Origin: CALZKI01 sp045124055
GTDB lineage: Bacteria > Bacillota > Clostridia > Lachnospirales > Lachnospiraceae
DNA: 64,000 nt
Direction of reading: 5' to 3'
Assembly (NCBI GenBank): GCA_045124055.1
Contig: JBGVKZ010000058.1
Span: 1-64,000, forward strand
The translations under genes were made by a program, and so were the position numbers. Numbering within the stretch: the first letter of the stretch is position 1; each line of letters starts with the position of its first letter. The notes under the pieces were generated by a model, which saw only the letters and a list, made by a program, of their open reading frames with translations, was not told the DNA's origin and made no database searches. Below, in pieces: positions 1 through 7,616 of this stretch.

Positions 1-225
1 ATCAATGGTGGATTTGCTGGCATTTTCCCTATCCAGTACAAGTCTGTGATAGCGGTCTATGTCATCTAGATAGTCGGAAATGGAGAGTTTCCATATCCAT
101 TCTTTTGTGCTCTCTTTCACATCTGAGAAAAAGTCCCAGATGTATTCAAAGGAGTTGTGGGGACTAACCCCGTCGATGTGTTCATATAGCGTCTGCTTTG
201 CTTCCAAAGAAAAATCCCTTATCAT
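1..225 (-). CDS. Partial N-terminus of probable LXG-type secreted toxin (runs off left edge)
   Basis: The open frame has 75 codons from an ATG at 223-225 and is still open at base 1. Its RBS, AGGGGA, lies inside the end of the upstream gene, two bases before that gene's stop, so translation is probably coupled. The visible part is helical, with no signal peptide and a segment (YLDDIDRYHRLVLDRE) of the kind found in LXG/WXG-like leader domains of polymorphic toxins. The three small helical genes upstream match the usual LXG toxin setting. The toxin domain and any immunity gene would lie left of the window, so the assignment rests mainly on context and is inference. It could also be a non-toxin secreted protein. 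Confidence 0.5.
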   Translation of the reverse strand, partial: MIRDFSLEAKQTLYEHIDGVSPHNSFEYIWDFFSDVKESTKEWIWKLSISDYLDDIDRYHRLVLDRENASKSTID

Positions 226-227
226 AT

Positions 228-509
228 TTATTCCCCTATCGCTTCTCCAAGTCTTTTATCGGTTTCTGTCATAGCTTCCTCCGTCTTTTCCAAAGAATCT
301 ATGGTGCTTTCTAATAAACTTTGAACCGCCTGTTCCAACAAATCATAGGTGCTTACTATTTCTAAAAGTCTGTCCTCCACTTGTCCCGTAGCTTCCTCTG
401 ATGTTGGCATACTGGCTTTTTCTTCTTCCCAAGTAGCTTTAAGCACCTTTAAAGATTCAATAGCATTTATAGTTCCTTGCTGCTCAAATTGTATTTCTGT
501 CTGTATCAC
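228..509 (-). CDS. Small helical LXG-associated protein (DUF5344/TIGR04197-like)
   Basis: 93 residues from a GTG start with RBS AGGGGTG. The sequence is acidic, lacks Cys, and is predicted to be two long helices (about 10-30 and 40-85), with no signal peptide or membrane segment. Size and composition fit the WXG100-sized chaperone/targeting partners encoded just before LXG toxins in Firmicutes (YwqI/YxiC DUF5344 or TIGR04197 families). It sits 11 bases after one small helical gene and directly before the probable toxin. By analogy it would bind the toxin N-terminus and present it to the type VIIb machinery. The exact family cannot be fixed by eye. Confidence 0.55.
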   Translation of the reverse strand: MIQTEIQFEQQGTINAIESLKVLKATWEEEKASMPTSEEATGQVEDRLLEIVSTYDLLEQAVQSLLESTIDSLEKTEEAMTETDKRLGEAIGE

Positions 510-520
510 AATTCACCCCT

Positions 521-802
521 TTAGTAAAGATATTCATCTGCATTATCCGTATCTATCAGGTAGGCATTAGTCAGTTTCGTACCGATTTCCATAAGGTCGC
601 CCACATTTCCTTGTAGTTCCTTGGCTATGTCAATATAGGTCTCCAAAGCATCTTTTGTCTTTCCGCTTTGGATTCCATCTATAACAACAACCCGCATCAA
701 AGCAATATAGTTCTTTAGAAACGTTTCAAAACGTTCACCTTGCAGAGTAAAAAAATTACTCATTTCTATTATGTAATTATCATCTACCACTACTTCTTGC
801 AT
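521..802 (-). CDS. Small helical protein of the LXG/T7SS-like operon
   Basis: 93 residues, ATG start with a GAGG-type RBS. It overlaps the end of the upstream gene by 23 bases, so the two are probably translationally coupled. The protein is predicted all-helical, has no Cys and no export signal, and is close to WXG100 size, but it has no clear WXG motif. Its place between a DUF5082-like protein and a DUF5344-like protein suggests a further partner of the toxin. No specific function can be assigned from the sequence. Confidence 0.5.
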   Translation of the reverse strand: MQEVVVDDNYIIEMSNFFTLQGERFETFLKNYIALMRVVVIDGIQSGKTKDALETYIDIAKELQGNVGDLMEIGTKLTNAYLIDTDNADEYLY

Positions 803-1244
803 AGTTTTTCCTCTTTTCTATCTCTCGTATTTCCGTGCGAAGATTATCGATTTTATTCTTGTATTGAGAGATTTCTCCATAGTATTGATTGATATTTTGT
901 TGTCTTTTTGCTATTTCTGAATTTGTAATTGCTATGGTTTCTCCTAAGCGATTTTGAGCTCGATAATTGTCACTTCCCGTCAGGCTTTCCGTCAGGTCGC
1001 TTTCTACACCAGTTAAAATATTGGTACTATATCTTTTTGAGTGATGAAGCGAAGACATATTGATAGCAAGGTTTTGTTTTCGTTTATCCTGCACTATATA
1101 GAAATCATTTTCGTAATTTTGGAATTTCTTTTTAAGGTCTGCCAGTTCTTCCATTTCAGCCTCAAGGTTTCGGATTTTTTCTTGGCAAAATGTAATAGAA
1201 TTTTGATGTTGTGATATCAAGTTATAGAATTGTGCTGTGTCCAT
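780..1244 (-). CDS. Coiled-coil protein, YwqH-like (DUF5082), first gene of LXG locus
   Basis: 154 residues. The start is the ATG at 1242-1244 because it follows a strong RBS (AAAAGGGGGG) at the right distance. A longer frame to 1289 would run over the -10 of the promoter. Two amphipathic coiled-coil stretches (about 1-50 and 95-145) flank a middle segment rich in Ser and Asn. In Bacillus and relatives a DUF5082 protein of this size opens LXG operons (ywqH-ywqI-ywqJ). Here too it is first, followed by two small helical proteins and the probable toxin. Role in toxin loading or stability is inferred from that order. Confidence 0.55.
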   Translation of the reverse strand: MDTAQFYNLISQHQNSITFCQEKIRNLEAEMEELADLKKKFQNYENDFYIVQDKRKQNLAINMSSLHHSKRYSTNILTGVESDLTESLTGSDNYRAQNRLGETIAITNSEIAKRQQNINQYYGEISQYKNKIDNLRTEIREIEKRKNYARSSGR

Positions 1245-1277
1245 AGTGTTCCCCCCTTTTACTATGTGTATAGTCCC

Positions 1278-1306
1278 AATATAGTACATTTTTTCAGATG
1301 TGACAA
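1278..1306 (-). promoter_or_regulatory. Sigma-A promoter of the LXG-like locus
   Basis: On the minus strand TTGTCA (1301-1306), a 17-base spacer, then TATATT (1278-1283). This lies about 35 bases upstream of the first start codon and just after the murF terminator, so the locus is transcribed on its own. Confidence 0.7.
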
Positions 1307-1316
1307 GATGCTTTCA

Positions 1317-1346
1317 TAAAAAAATCAGTGGGTAGCCCCACTGGTT
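1317..1346 (-). terminator. Intrinsic terminator of the ddl-murF operon
   Basis: Directly after the murF stop codon. The stem is CAGTGGG/CCCACTG extended by two A-T pairs past one mismatch, with a four-base loop, followed by seven T residues on the minus strand. Confidence 0.85.
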
Positions 1347-1350
1347 TTTC

Positions 1351-2733
1351 CTATTTTTCTTGCAAATATTCCACCACTTTAGCAAAGCCCATTCCGTGAG
1401 AAGCCTTTACCAAAATGGTATCTCCTTTTTCTAAAATTCCATCAATTTTCTCAATGACTTCTTCTCTATCTTTCATATAATAAATCAAGTTTTCTTTTCT
1501 CAAAGCTGCCTTTTTTTCTAAAGCACCCTGATACATATTGTTAGATAAGCCGCCGACGCATACTAAAACATCAATTCCTTTATCCACAGCATAAGTACCT
1601 ATGTCCCTGTGCATATCTTTTTCACCATTACCCAGCTCAAACATATCGCCTAAAATAGCTACTTTTCTAGTGTTAGAAAGATTTAATAGGTCAATGGCCG
1701 CCTTCATAGAAACCGGATTTGCATTATAGCAATCGTCCAAAATCATTTTATCTTCCAAAACAATTAGATTACTTCTTCCACCTACCGCTTTTACTTTAGA
1801 AATACCTTCTGCGATTTCTTCCGCCTTAAGTCCAAGTAAATCCCCAACGCAAGTGGCCGCCAAAGCATTCATTACCATATGTTCACCGGGAAGTGGAATT
1901 TCTACGTCAAAGGTTTCATCATTTAAGTAAATAGACGCTTTAGAACCTAAAATTCCGTTACTTTTCACATCCGTGACATATACGTCATTTTTTAGTGATA
2001 TCCCGTACGTCACTGGTTTATGCCCATATACCTCTTGAATAGTAGAGAGCATATCGTCATCACCATTAACACAAACATAACCTTCTTCATTCATAAAATC
2101 AAAAATTTCACTTTTTGCCTTAAGAATACCTTCTCTACTACCTAAAAATTCTAAATGACATTGTCCTATATTAGTAATAACGCAAATGTCAGGTTTGGCA
2201 ATTTCACTTAATCTATGCATTTCGCCAAAATGATTAATGCCCATTTCCACTACTGCCACCTGATGTTCGTCTCTAATTCGTAAAATAGTGAGAGGAAGAC
2301 CAATTTCATTATTAAAATTACCTTCTGTTTTTAAAACTTTATATCGCACACCTAGTACAGAAGAAATAAATTCCTTTGTACTGGTTTTTCCTACACTACC
2401 TGTGATACCAATAACCGGGATAGCTAAATTTTCGCGATAATAGATAGCAACCTTTTTTAATGCATTAAAAGAATCTTCTACTAAAATGTAGGGAATTTTC
2501 ACATTTTCCGGTGCTTTTTCACAAACAACGCAAGCGGCTTTTTTCTCTGCTACCTGACCAATGAAACTGTGTCCATCAACTTTCTCCCCTTTGGTTGCAA
2601 AAAACAAATAACCTTCTTCTACCAGTCTGGAATCAAGAACCGCCCCTTTTATTAAAATTTCTTCTTGACCTTTTTCACACACTAAAGTTCCATTGCACGC
2701 TTTTGCAATGTTTTGTAATGTCATATTTTTCAT
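1351..2733 (-). CDS. murF: MurF, UDP-MurNAc-tripeptide--D-alanyl-D-alanine ligase
   Basis: 460 residues, the usual MurF length. The enzyme adds D-Ala-D-Ala to UDP-MurNAc-tripeptide in the cytoplasm, the last soluble step of the peptidoglycan precursor. Seen in order: N-terminal Mur ligase domain with a DSR motif near 34-36, the ATP-binding loop GSVGKTST at about 112-119, a central domain with the MGINHFGEMH stretch, and a C-terminal domain with DDCYNANP and the LGDMFELG segment. It follows ddl, which makes its dipeptide substrate, by 18 bases, and a terminator lies just after it. Start ATG has RBS GGGAG. Confidence 0.97.
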   Translation of the reverse strand: MKNMTLQNIAKACNGTLVCEKGQEEILIKGAVLDSRLVEEGYLFFATKGEKVDGHSFIGQVAEKKAACVVCEKAPENVKIPYILVEDSFNALKKVAIYYRENLAIPVIGITGSVGKTSTKEFISSVLGVRYKVLKTEGNFNNEIGLPLTILRIRDEHQVAVVEMGINHFGEMHRLSEIAKPDICVITNIGQCHLEFLGSREGILKAKSEIFDFMNEEGYVCVNGDDDMLSTIQEVYGHKPVTYGISLKNDVYVTDVKSNGILGSKASIYLNDETFDVEIPLPGEHMVMNALAATCVGDLLGLKAEEIAEGISKVKAVGGRSNLIVLEDKMILDDCYNANPVSMKAAIDLLNLSNTRKVAILGDMFELGNGEKDMHRDIGTYAVDKGIDVLVCVGGLSNNMYQGALEKKAALRKENLIYYMKDREEVIEKIDGILEKGDTILVKASHGMGFAKVVEYLQEK

Positions 2734-2751
2734 AATTATCTCCCGGAAAAT

Positions 2752-3783
2752 TTATTTTTCCTCTAAAGAATATTTCATCAGATTTTCACACAATTCCTCG
2801 AAACTGATACCGATAGCCGCTGCTTCCTGTGGAAGAAGTGACGTTGGTGTCATACCTGGTAAGGTATTGGCCTCCAGACAAAAGATTTCACCTTCAGTAC
2901 TCATCATAAAATCCATTCTGGAATAATTTTTTAGTCGAAGTGCCTTAAAGACATTTTCTGCTGCCCTTTGCATTTCTTCTGTCTTTTCTTTTGGAATATC
3001 CGCAGGACAAGTTTCTATGGTGCTACCCGCCTGATATTTGTTTTTATAATCATAAAAGCCAGTAAGTGGTGCAATTTCAATAACCGGTAATGCTTTTCCT
3101 TTCAGAACACCTACTGAAAATTCACGACCTTTAATATACTGTTCAATAACAACTTCATCGTCATAGGTAAAGGCTTCTTTTTTTGCCTTTTCATATTCTT
3201 CTTCATTATTGGCAATACATACACCAACGCTTGAACCGCCACGGCATGCTTTTACAATACAGGGATATGGGATTTTTTCCGTTTCTTGTTCCCCTTTTTT
3301 TAGACGAATTCCTTTTGGCGTTGGAATACCATATACGGCAAAAATATCTTTGGATAAAGCTTTATCCATAGCAATAGCTGAACTAATGTAGTCTGTTCCC
3401 GTGTAAGTAATTCCCATTAAATCAAAACAAGCCTGTATCTTACCGTTTTCACCATTTTCACCGTGAAGTGCCATAAAGACGATATCTGCTTTCTGACAAA
3501 TGGTAATAACATTTGGGCCAAAAAACTGCTTGCCGCCATCAGTTCTTAAGGCTTTAATTTTTTCAATGTCCGGATTTTCATCTTTTACAGGGTTGATTTC
3601 TTTGACCCAGTCTTTTTCTAAGGTAAAGATATGTTCAATATCTGTTTCACTCGTTCCTAAGTATACATCAAGTAAAATTGCATTATGTCCGTTTTTTCTC
3701 AATGCATTGTAAATCATTTTTCCCGATACCAAGGAAACATCTCTTTCTGTACTAATACCACCTGCTAATACTACTACATTCAT
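2752..3783 (-). CDS. ddl: D-alanine--D-alanine ligase
   Basis: 343 residues, ATP-grasp family. It joins two D-Ala molecules to make the dipeptide used by MurF. Motifs seen: N-terminal GGISTERDVSLVSG, HGENGENG (the HGxxGE loop), the ATP-binding lysine region KACRGGSSVGV, the metal-binding stretch ending in CLEANTLPGMTP, and a C-terminal helical tail. It is 13 bases downstream of the GH9-like lipoprotein and 18 bases upstream of murF, so the three form one operon. The sequence alone does not show D-Lac or D-Ser specificity, and no van genes are nearby apart from a distant VanW-domain protein, so ordinary D-Ala-D-Ala activity is expected. Confidence 0.96.
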   Translation of the reverse strand: MNVVVLAGGISTERDVSLVSGKMIYNALRKNGHNAILLDVYLGTSETDIEHIFTLEKDWVKEINPVKDENPDIEKIKALRTDGGKQFFGPNVITICQKADIVFMALHGENGENGKIQACFDLMGITYTGTDYISSAIAMDKALSKDIFAVYGIPTPKGIRLKKGEQETEKIPYPCIVKACRGGSSVGVCIANNEEEYEKAKKEAFTYDDEVVIEQYIKGREFSVGVLKGKALPVIEIAPLTGFYDYKNKYQAGSTIETCPADIPKEKTEEMQRAAENVFKALRLKNYSRMDFMMSTEGEIFCLEANTLPGMTPTSLLPQEAAAIGISFEELCENLMKYSLEEK

Positions 3784-3796
3784 TTTTTTCGCCTTT

Positions 3797-5341
3797 CTAT
3801 CTATTACTTATAATTTCACTCAACATAAAAATAAGGGCTGAGGTTTGTTCTAAATCATCGCAAACGCTTAAATTTGCTTTCTTTATTGGCTCATCATTCC
3901 CATAGCCTTCTATGTAACTATATGATTTTTCATTTCTGCCCAACATATAATGAAGATTATTTTCCAGAATTGTGTCATATTCGTGATTACCAATAATATA
4001 ATCAATGCTGGTCATTATTGTCATTTTCCATAGTAAATCCTGGCAGTTTTCGTTTTCACCTGTTCCAATGGCAAGCATACCATTTTCCTTACTTTCACCT
4101 GCAATGGTTTCTCCCAGATCCATAACCTGTCTCATCAGCTCTTCACACAAGCTCTTGCTTACAGCAAGTCGTGTACCAAGATAAGTAAAGGCCCCTAAGT
4201 ATTCTTCCCTGGTCCATAAGTTTTCATCACTCATAGTAGGAACATATTCTTTAATAACTGTATGATATCTATATGCACCGGAAGCTCTAAAAAGTTCCGT
4301 AGCCCCAAAGAAACGAAGGGACTCGTCTATTTGTGTCTGCATTTCCTTGTGTTCTTCTTTTTGGCTGGTGCGGATAGATTCCACATATTTCCACGCCGCA
4401 TCAGAGGCACGCAAACACTCTGTTGCAAAAGCACTATCGTAACTTTTCATTGAATAACTAAATTTTGCCATAGCAATGATGAAATGCTGACAAGCTTCAA
4501 TGCTTTGTTCCCCAAGAATGAGTTCTTCTCCCTGTTCTGTAAGGCTACTATAAACAGCTCCCGTCTTACTATCCTGCATTTTCAAAAGCCAGAGAGCCTC
4601 ATATGCCCCTTCATCTAAAATATCTGGTATTTCATTGCTACTTTCGTCAATGCCTGTGGCGTCAGAGTGTTCTTCCATATATAATTCCGCACTTAATAGC
4701 AGGTTCACTAACGTTTTACTTCCACTTTTTACCTCTCGCACTTTTTTTGTATCATAAATCGTTGTATACCAGCCGCCTGAGGTTTCTATTGTGGTTCCCT
4801 TTTCCTCATCTATTATAACTGTTTCCTGACTTTCCGTATGATAGTTCTTCCAACGATTGTCAGAAATCTCCTTTAGCATATCATTCAATAGCGTATCATA
4901 TGCCATATCGGAAATTTCAAAGTGATAAGATTGCCCTATCGTATCGCACAATATGTAATATTCGCCTGATTTTGTCAAGTTTGTAAAAGTTCCTGTGCTG
5001 ATATATGTATTGTCCTCTTGAAAACCTTTATGCTCTATCTGACCTGTAAAAACTTCTTCTTTCGTATCTACATCAATCACCGAAAAAGTATCCGGCACGT
5101 CTTCCCCTATGAAAATAGCCGTCTTTACACTGTCAGTATAATAACCTAATTGATTAACTAAAATAGATGGACTACTACTTGGTACTTCATAATCAAAAGT
5201 CTGTTCTGTTTTGGAAGTCGTTTTCAGCTGGTTGTCTGTTCCTTTAAGCCAATCAGGCATAGAACAGCCTGGAAGGAGCAAGACAACTAAAAATATTGCA
5301 AGAAAAGTATGTAAATTTCGTTTTTTTCGATTTTTATTCAC
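3797..5341 (-). CDS. Lipoprotein with degenerate GH9 (cellulase-like) fold
   Basis: 514 residues from a GTG at 5339-5341, chosen because GAGAGGAGAG lies 10 bases before it. A TTG at 5365 would put that RBS inside the protein. It has a basic N-terminus, a hydrophobic stretch and lipobox LLPGC, so it is anchored outside the membrane. Next comes a cellulase-type Ig-like domain (about 45-135; SILVNQLGY, the usual GH9 leader), then a GH9-like helical barrel including GGW, PDILDEGAYEALWLLKMQ and a C-terminal LGRNEKSYSYIEGYG. The GH9 catalytic segment DAGD after GGW is replaced (YTTIYDTKK), and the PHHR and final Glu region is missing. It is therefore probably a non-hydrolytic carbohydrate-binding or scaffold protein. 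Its place ahead of ddl-murF suggests a cell-envelope role, which is inference. Confidence 0.75.
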   Translation of the reverse strand: MNKNRKKRNLHTFLAIFLVVLLLPGCSMPDWLKGTDNQLKTTSKTEQTFDYEVPSSSPSILVNQLGYYTDSVKTAIFIGEDVPDTFSVIDVDTKEEVFTGQIEHKGFQEDNTYISTGTFTNLTKSGEYYILCDTIGQSYHFEISDMAYDTLLNDMLKEISDNRWKNYHTESQETVIIDEEKGTTIETSGGWYTTIYDTKKVREVKSGSKTLVNLLLSAELYMEEHSDATGIDESSNEIPDILDEGAYEALWLLKMQDSKTGAVYSSLTEQGEELILGEQSIEACQHFIIAMAKFSYSMKSYDSAFATECLRASDAAWKYVESIRTSQKEEHKEMQTQIDESLRFFGATELFRASGAYRYHTVIKEYVPTMSDENLWTREEYLGAFTYLGTRLAVSKSLCEELMRQVMDLGETIAGESKENGMLAIGTGENENCQDLLWKMTIMTSIDYIIGNHEYDTILENNLHYMLGRNEKSYSYIEGYGNDEPIKKANLSVCDDLEQTSALIFMLSEIISNR

Positions 5342-5380
5342 GAACTTTTCTCTCCTCTCCACCAAATAGTCCTTAAAATA

Positions 5381-5439
5381 GAAAAGACCATAGTCTTAGC
5401 TCATAACATACATAGTTATTATACCTAAAACTATGGTCT
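5381..5439 (-). terminator. Long hairpin after the SpoIIQ-like gene (likely terminator)
   Basis: Two 15-base arms, 5425-5439 and 5385-5399, pair with one G-U wobble around a 25-base loop. On the minus strand they are followed by a T-rich run (TTTTCTATTTT). It would stop transcripts coming from the SpoIIQ-like gene. The loop holds a TATAAT, so the element has a second possible use. Confidence 0.7.
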
Positions 5440-5446
5440 CGGTAAA
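5418..5446 (-). promoter_or_regulatory. Promoter of GH9-like/ddl/murF operon inside the hairpin
   Basis: Perfect -10 TATAAT at 5418-5423, 17-base spacer, weak -35 TTTACC at 5441-5446. The first hairpin arm lies in the spacer and the second arm in the transcribed leader. A transcript starting here lacks the first arm and cannot form the terminator. Confidence 0.5.
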
Positions 5447-5478
5447 GTTGAAACCGTATTTTATTTTTTGTTATAGAT

Positions 5479-6345
5479 TTATTCCAACATATTCATAGGA
5501 TTAATTGGTGTTCCATCTTTTGTTAATTTGAAATACACATTACAGCCTTCTACGGAATAATATCTGGTTGGTTTTTCTGCTTCTGCAATATACTGTCCGG
5601 TGGTAACATACTGACCTACGCTTACACCAATGTTTCTTAGCTGCCCATAGGTAAGTTTGTACCCATCTCCTAAGTCCATTTCTACCACATTTCCCAGTTC
5701 ATTATCTTCGTAAATGTTAGTAATTACTGCATCGGTAGCTGCTGTAATCTGCTGACCTTCTGTTGCCTGAATAATGATGGCAGGATTATATTTATACTGG
5801 TCAAGGGTTGCGAAGTAAACAGATTTATCCATACTGTAATTGATTAAGACATTGCCAACTACCGGCCATACCAAAGATTCTTCCTCTGAAAAAGAAAGTG
5901 CCGGAGTATTGGTAACTGCATTATCGCTTGTTACTGCCTGAGTATCTTCTAAAGTAATCGTTTCCTGCAGAGCAAGTTCTCCTTCTACAGTATTTTCTAC
6001 CATATTGTCTGCTGTTTCATTTGTAGTGTCTTTTGATATATTATCTGTTCCTTCTTTTTCAATAGAACCTGATTGAACCGCCTCTGTATTCTGGTTTGAA
6101 TAATCAAATTCTTCCTGAACACCGGTATAATCCAGGTCATCCTGTAATTCCACCTGATTTGCCTTTTCGCTAAGTTCCGCTTCCAATGCATCAAAATCAA
6201 CATAATATCCATCCTGATTGTCTGTGTTGTTTCTATGTTTGATATACACACCTGTAAGAGTCAAAACCCCCAACACAAAAACAGAAGTAAATACCATAGC
6301 GATAATTTCCGCACGTTTTGCATTTCTTCTACCAAATCTTCTCAT
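5479..6345 (-). CDS. spoIIQ: SpoIIQ-like sporulation protein with degenerate M23 domain
   Basis: 288 residues from the ATG at 6343-6345, 8 bases after AGGAG. A TTG two codons upstream is unlikely. The layout is a short basic cytoplasmic tail, one membrane segment (about 17-37), a long acidic linker rich in Asn, Thr and Glu (to about 165), and a C-terminal LytM/M23 domain. The zinc ligands of active M23 enzymes are absent: no HxxxD, and the usual HxH position reads NVYFKL. SpoIIQ is a forespore membrane protein that binds SpoIIIAH across the septum. The Bacillus protein also has a dead M23 domain. A sigma-F-like promoter upstream fits, since spoIIQ is a sigma-F gene. spoIIIAH is not in the window. 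Confidence 0.72.
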   Translation of the reverse strand: MRRFGRRNAKRAEIIAMVFTSVFVLGVLTLTGVYIKHRNNTDNQDGYYVDFDALEAELSEKANQVELQDDLDYTGVQEEFDYSNQNTEAVQSGSIEKEGTDNISKDTTNETADNMVENTVEGELALQETITLEDTQAVTSDNAVTNTPALSFSEEESLVWPVVGNVLINYSMDKSVYFATLDQYKYNPAIIIQATEGQQITAATDAVITNIYEDNELGNVVEMDLGDGYKLTYGQLRNIGVSVGQYVTTGQYIAEAEKPTRYYSVEGCNVYFKLTKDGTPINPMNMLE

Positions 6346-6408
6346 AAACAAAACTCCTATCTGTCACTTATGTGATATAAAAATTTAACATCTTTGTGAT
6401 TTATTTCT

Positions 6409-6436
6409 AGTTTTGCCTAGGAAGATAATTTTATAC
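6409..6436 (-). promoter_or_regulatory. Sigma-F-type forespore promoter of the SpoIIQ-like gene
   Basis: On the minus strand: GTATA (6432-6436), 14 bases, GGCAAAACT (6409-6417). This matches the sigma-F consensus GYATA-N15-GGNNANAHT fully in both boxes, with a spacer one base short. It lies about 60 bases upstream of the start codon. Confidence 0.6.
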
Positions 6437-6468
6437 AAAAAATGTGAATTCTCTATTTCTTTTTAAAT

Positions 6469-7542
6469 TTATTGGGCAATATCCAAGTGTTGCACAGTTC
6501 CGACTCCACCTATTTCATACAGAAAAATACCAGTGCTACGAATTGCACCTTTTACGTTGTTATTATCGTCTGTAAGTGTGAAGTTTGTATTAGCTTTCTG
6601 AAGACAAATAGCCCCAACGCCAGCTTCTTTTAAAGTGTATAATACGTCTTTACCGCTTTCATCGGTCGTCCATACTTTCAGTTGACTCCAAATATCGTCA
6701 TTTTCATCAATCCAGCCATTTCCGTCTTCATCATAAATCGTTAAATCCGCGAATCCATCACCTGACTTTGTACCAAACAATTCATTGCCATTATTGATAG
6801 TGCCATCCTGATTTTTATCTAATGCCAAATACCCACTACCTTTTCCAAGCTTTGATATGTATTCTTCCACACCATCAGCATCTAAGTCAAAATAGAACTT
6901 CTGGTCTTCTAAATCCGCAATATTGCCATCTAGGTTAATAACTAATGGGTCGCAGAAATTCACGGCAGTATCCTGATAAGTTTTTTCATAGTAGGAAGCA
7001 AAGCTACGGCTCATTTCTAACGAAAGATTAAAAGATATTTCTCTACCGTCTGCCGTTCTCACAACGCCTGTGGTATCAAAAGAAGTTTGTTCCGCTTCTT
7101 CAAAATACATACTTTCCGTAGACGTAAAAGTTATTTGACTTAAATTTACGGGTTCTAGCTGTGTCAGTTGATAATACTGTCTTTCACTTAATTCACCACT
7201 TGAAATATATCCATCAGTACTGGTATTTCCCATAGAACGTCCGAAAATATTTCGAAACAAATATTGGATACACTGGTGTTTTAAACTGTAAAAAGTATTC
7301 CGCAATTTGTTTTCACCAAGTCTTCCTGTTTTTGTCATCATTTCCTGATATCTGTTTTGAATATCGGTCAGATTGTCAGACAAGCTACTACGCACGTTAC
7401 TTTCGCTCTCTGTTTCATTGTTGGTCGTCATGACCTGTTGCTGTGCATTCAATACAGAAAAACTAACTCTATTGTTTTGCACAGTTGTAGAAGAATAACT
7501 TCTGGCAGAATCCATTCCTATCATTGAGGATTCAATTCTCAA
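6469..7542 (-). CDS. EF-hand/dockerin-like calcium-binding repeat protein
   Basis: 357 residues. The start is a TTG with RBS AAGGAGGG 8 bases upstream. There is no signal peptide or lipobox. The first 130 residues are rich in Ser, Thr, Asn and Gln. From about 200 on there are acidic calcium-loop motifs: PLVINLDGN, DLDADGVEE, DKNQDGTINNGNELFG and DEDGNGWIDENDDIW, as in proteins with EF-hand-type loops and an FG segment (NELFG). Such proteins are common in flagellated Clostridia and Proteobacteria but their job is not settled. A sigma-D promoter lies upstream, behind a hairpin leader, suggesting a link to motility. Function not assigned. Confidence 0.6.
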   Translation of the reverse strand: MRIESSMIGMDSARSYSSTTVQNNRVSFSVLNAQQQVMTTNNETESESNVRSSLSDNLTDIQNRYQEMMTKTGRLGENKLRNTFYSLKHQCIQYLFRNIFGRSMGNTSTDGYISSGELSERQYYQLTQLEPVNLSQITFTSTESMYFEEAEQTSFDTTGVVRTADGREISFNLSLEMSRSFASYYEKTYQDTAVNFCDPLVINLDGNIADLEDQKFYFDLDADGVEEYISKLGKGSGYLALDKNQDGTINNGNELFGTKSGDGFADLTIYDEDGNGWIDENDDIWSQLKVWTTDESGKDVLYTLKEAGVGAICLQKANTNFTLTDDNNNVKGAIRSTGIFLYEIGGVGTVQHLDIAQ

Positions 7543-7559
7543 ATATTTTTCCCTCCTTC

Positions 7560-7616
7560 TTATGCCTTTTTGTATATTCTTCTTCCATGAATCAATACAA
7601 AAAAGATGGTACTCAT
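7560..7616 (-). CDS. Possible 18-codon leader ORF upstream of the EF-hand gene
   Basis: ATG at 7614-7616 with a strong RBS (AAAAAAGGAG, 7 bases upstream). It encodes MSTIFFVLIHGRRIYKKA and ends with TAA 17 bases before the TTG start of the next gene. The start codon is in the 3' arm of a hairpin and the RBS is in its loop. It could be a regulatory leader peptide or chance. No homology can be judged at this length. Confidence 0.3.
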   Translation of the reverse strand: MSTIFFVLIHGRRIYKKA

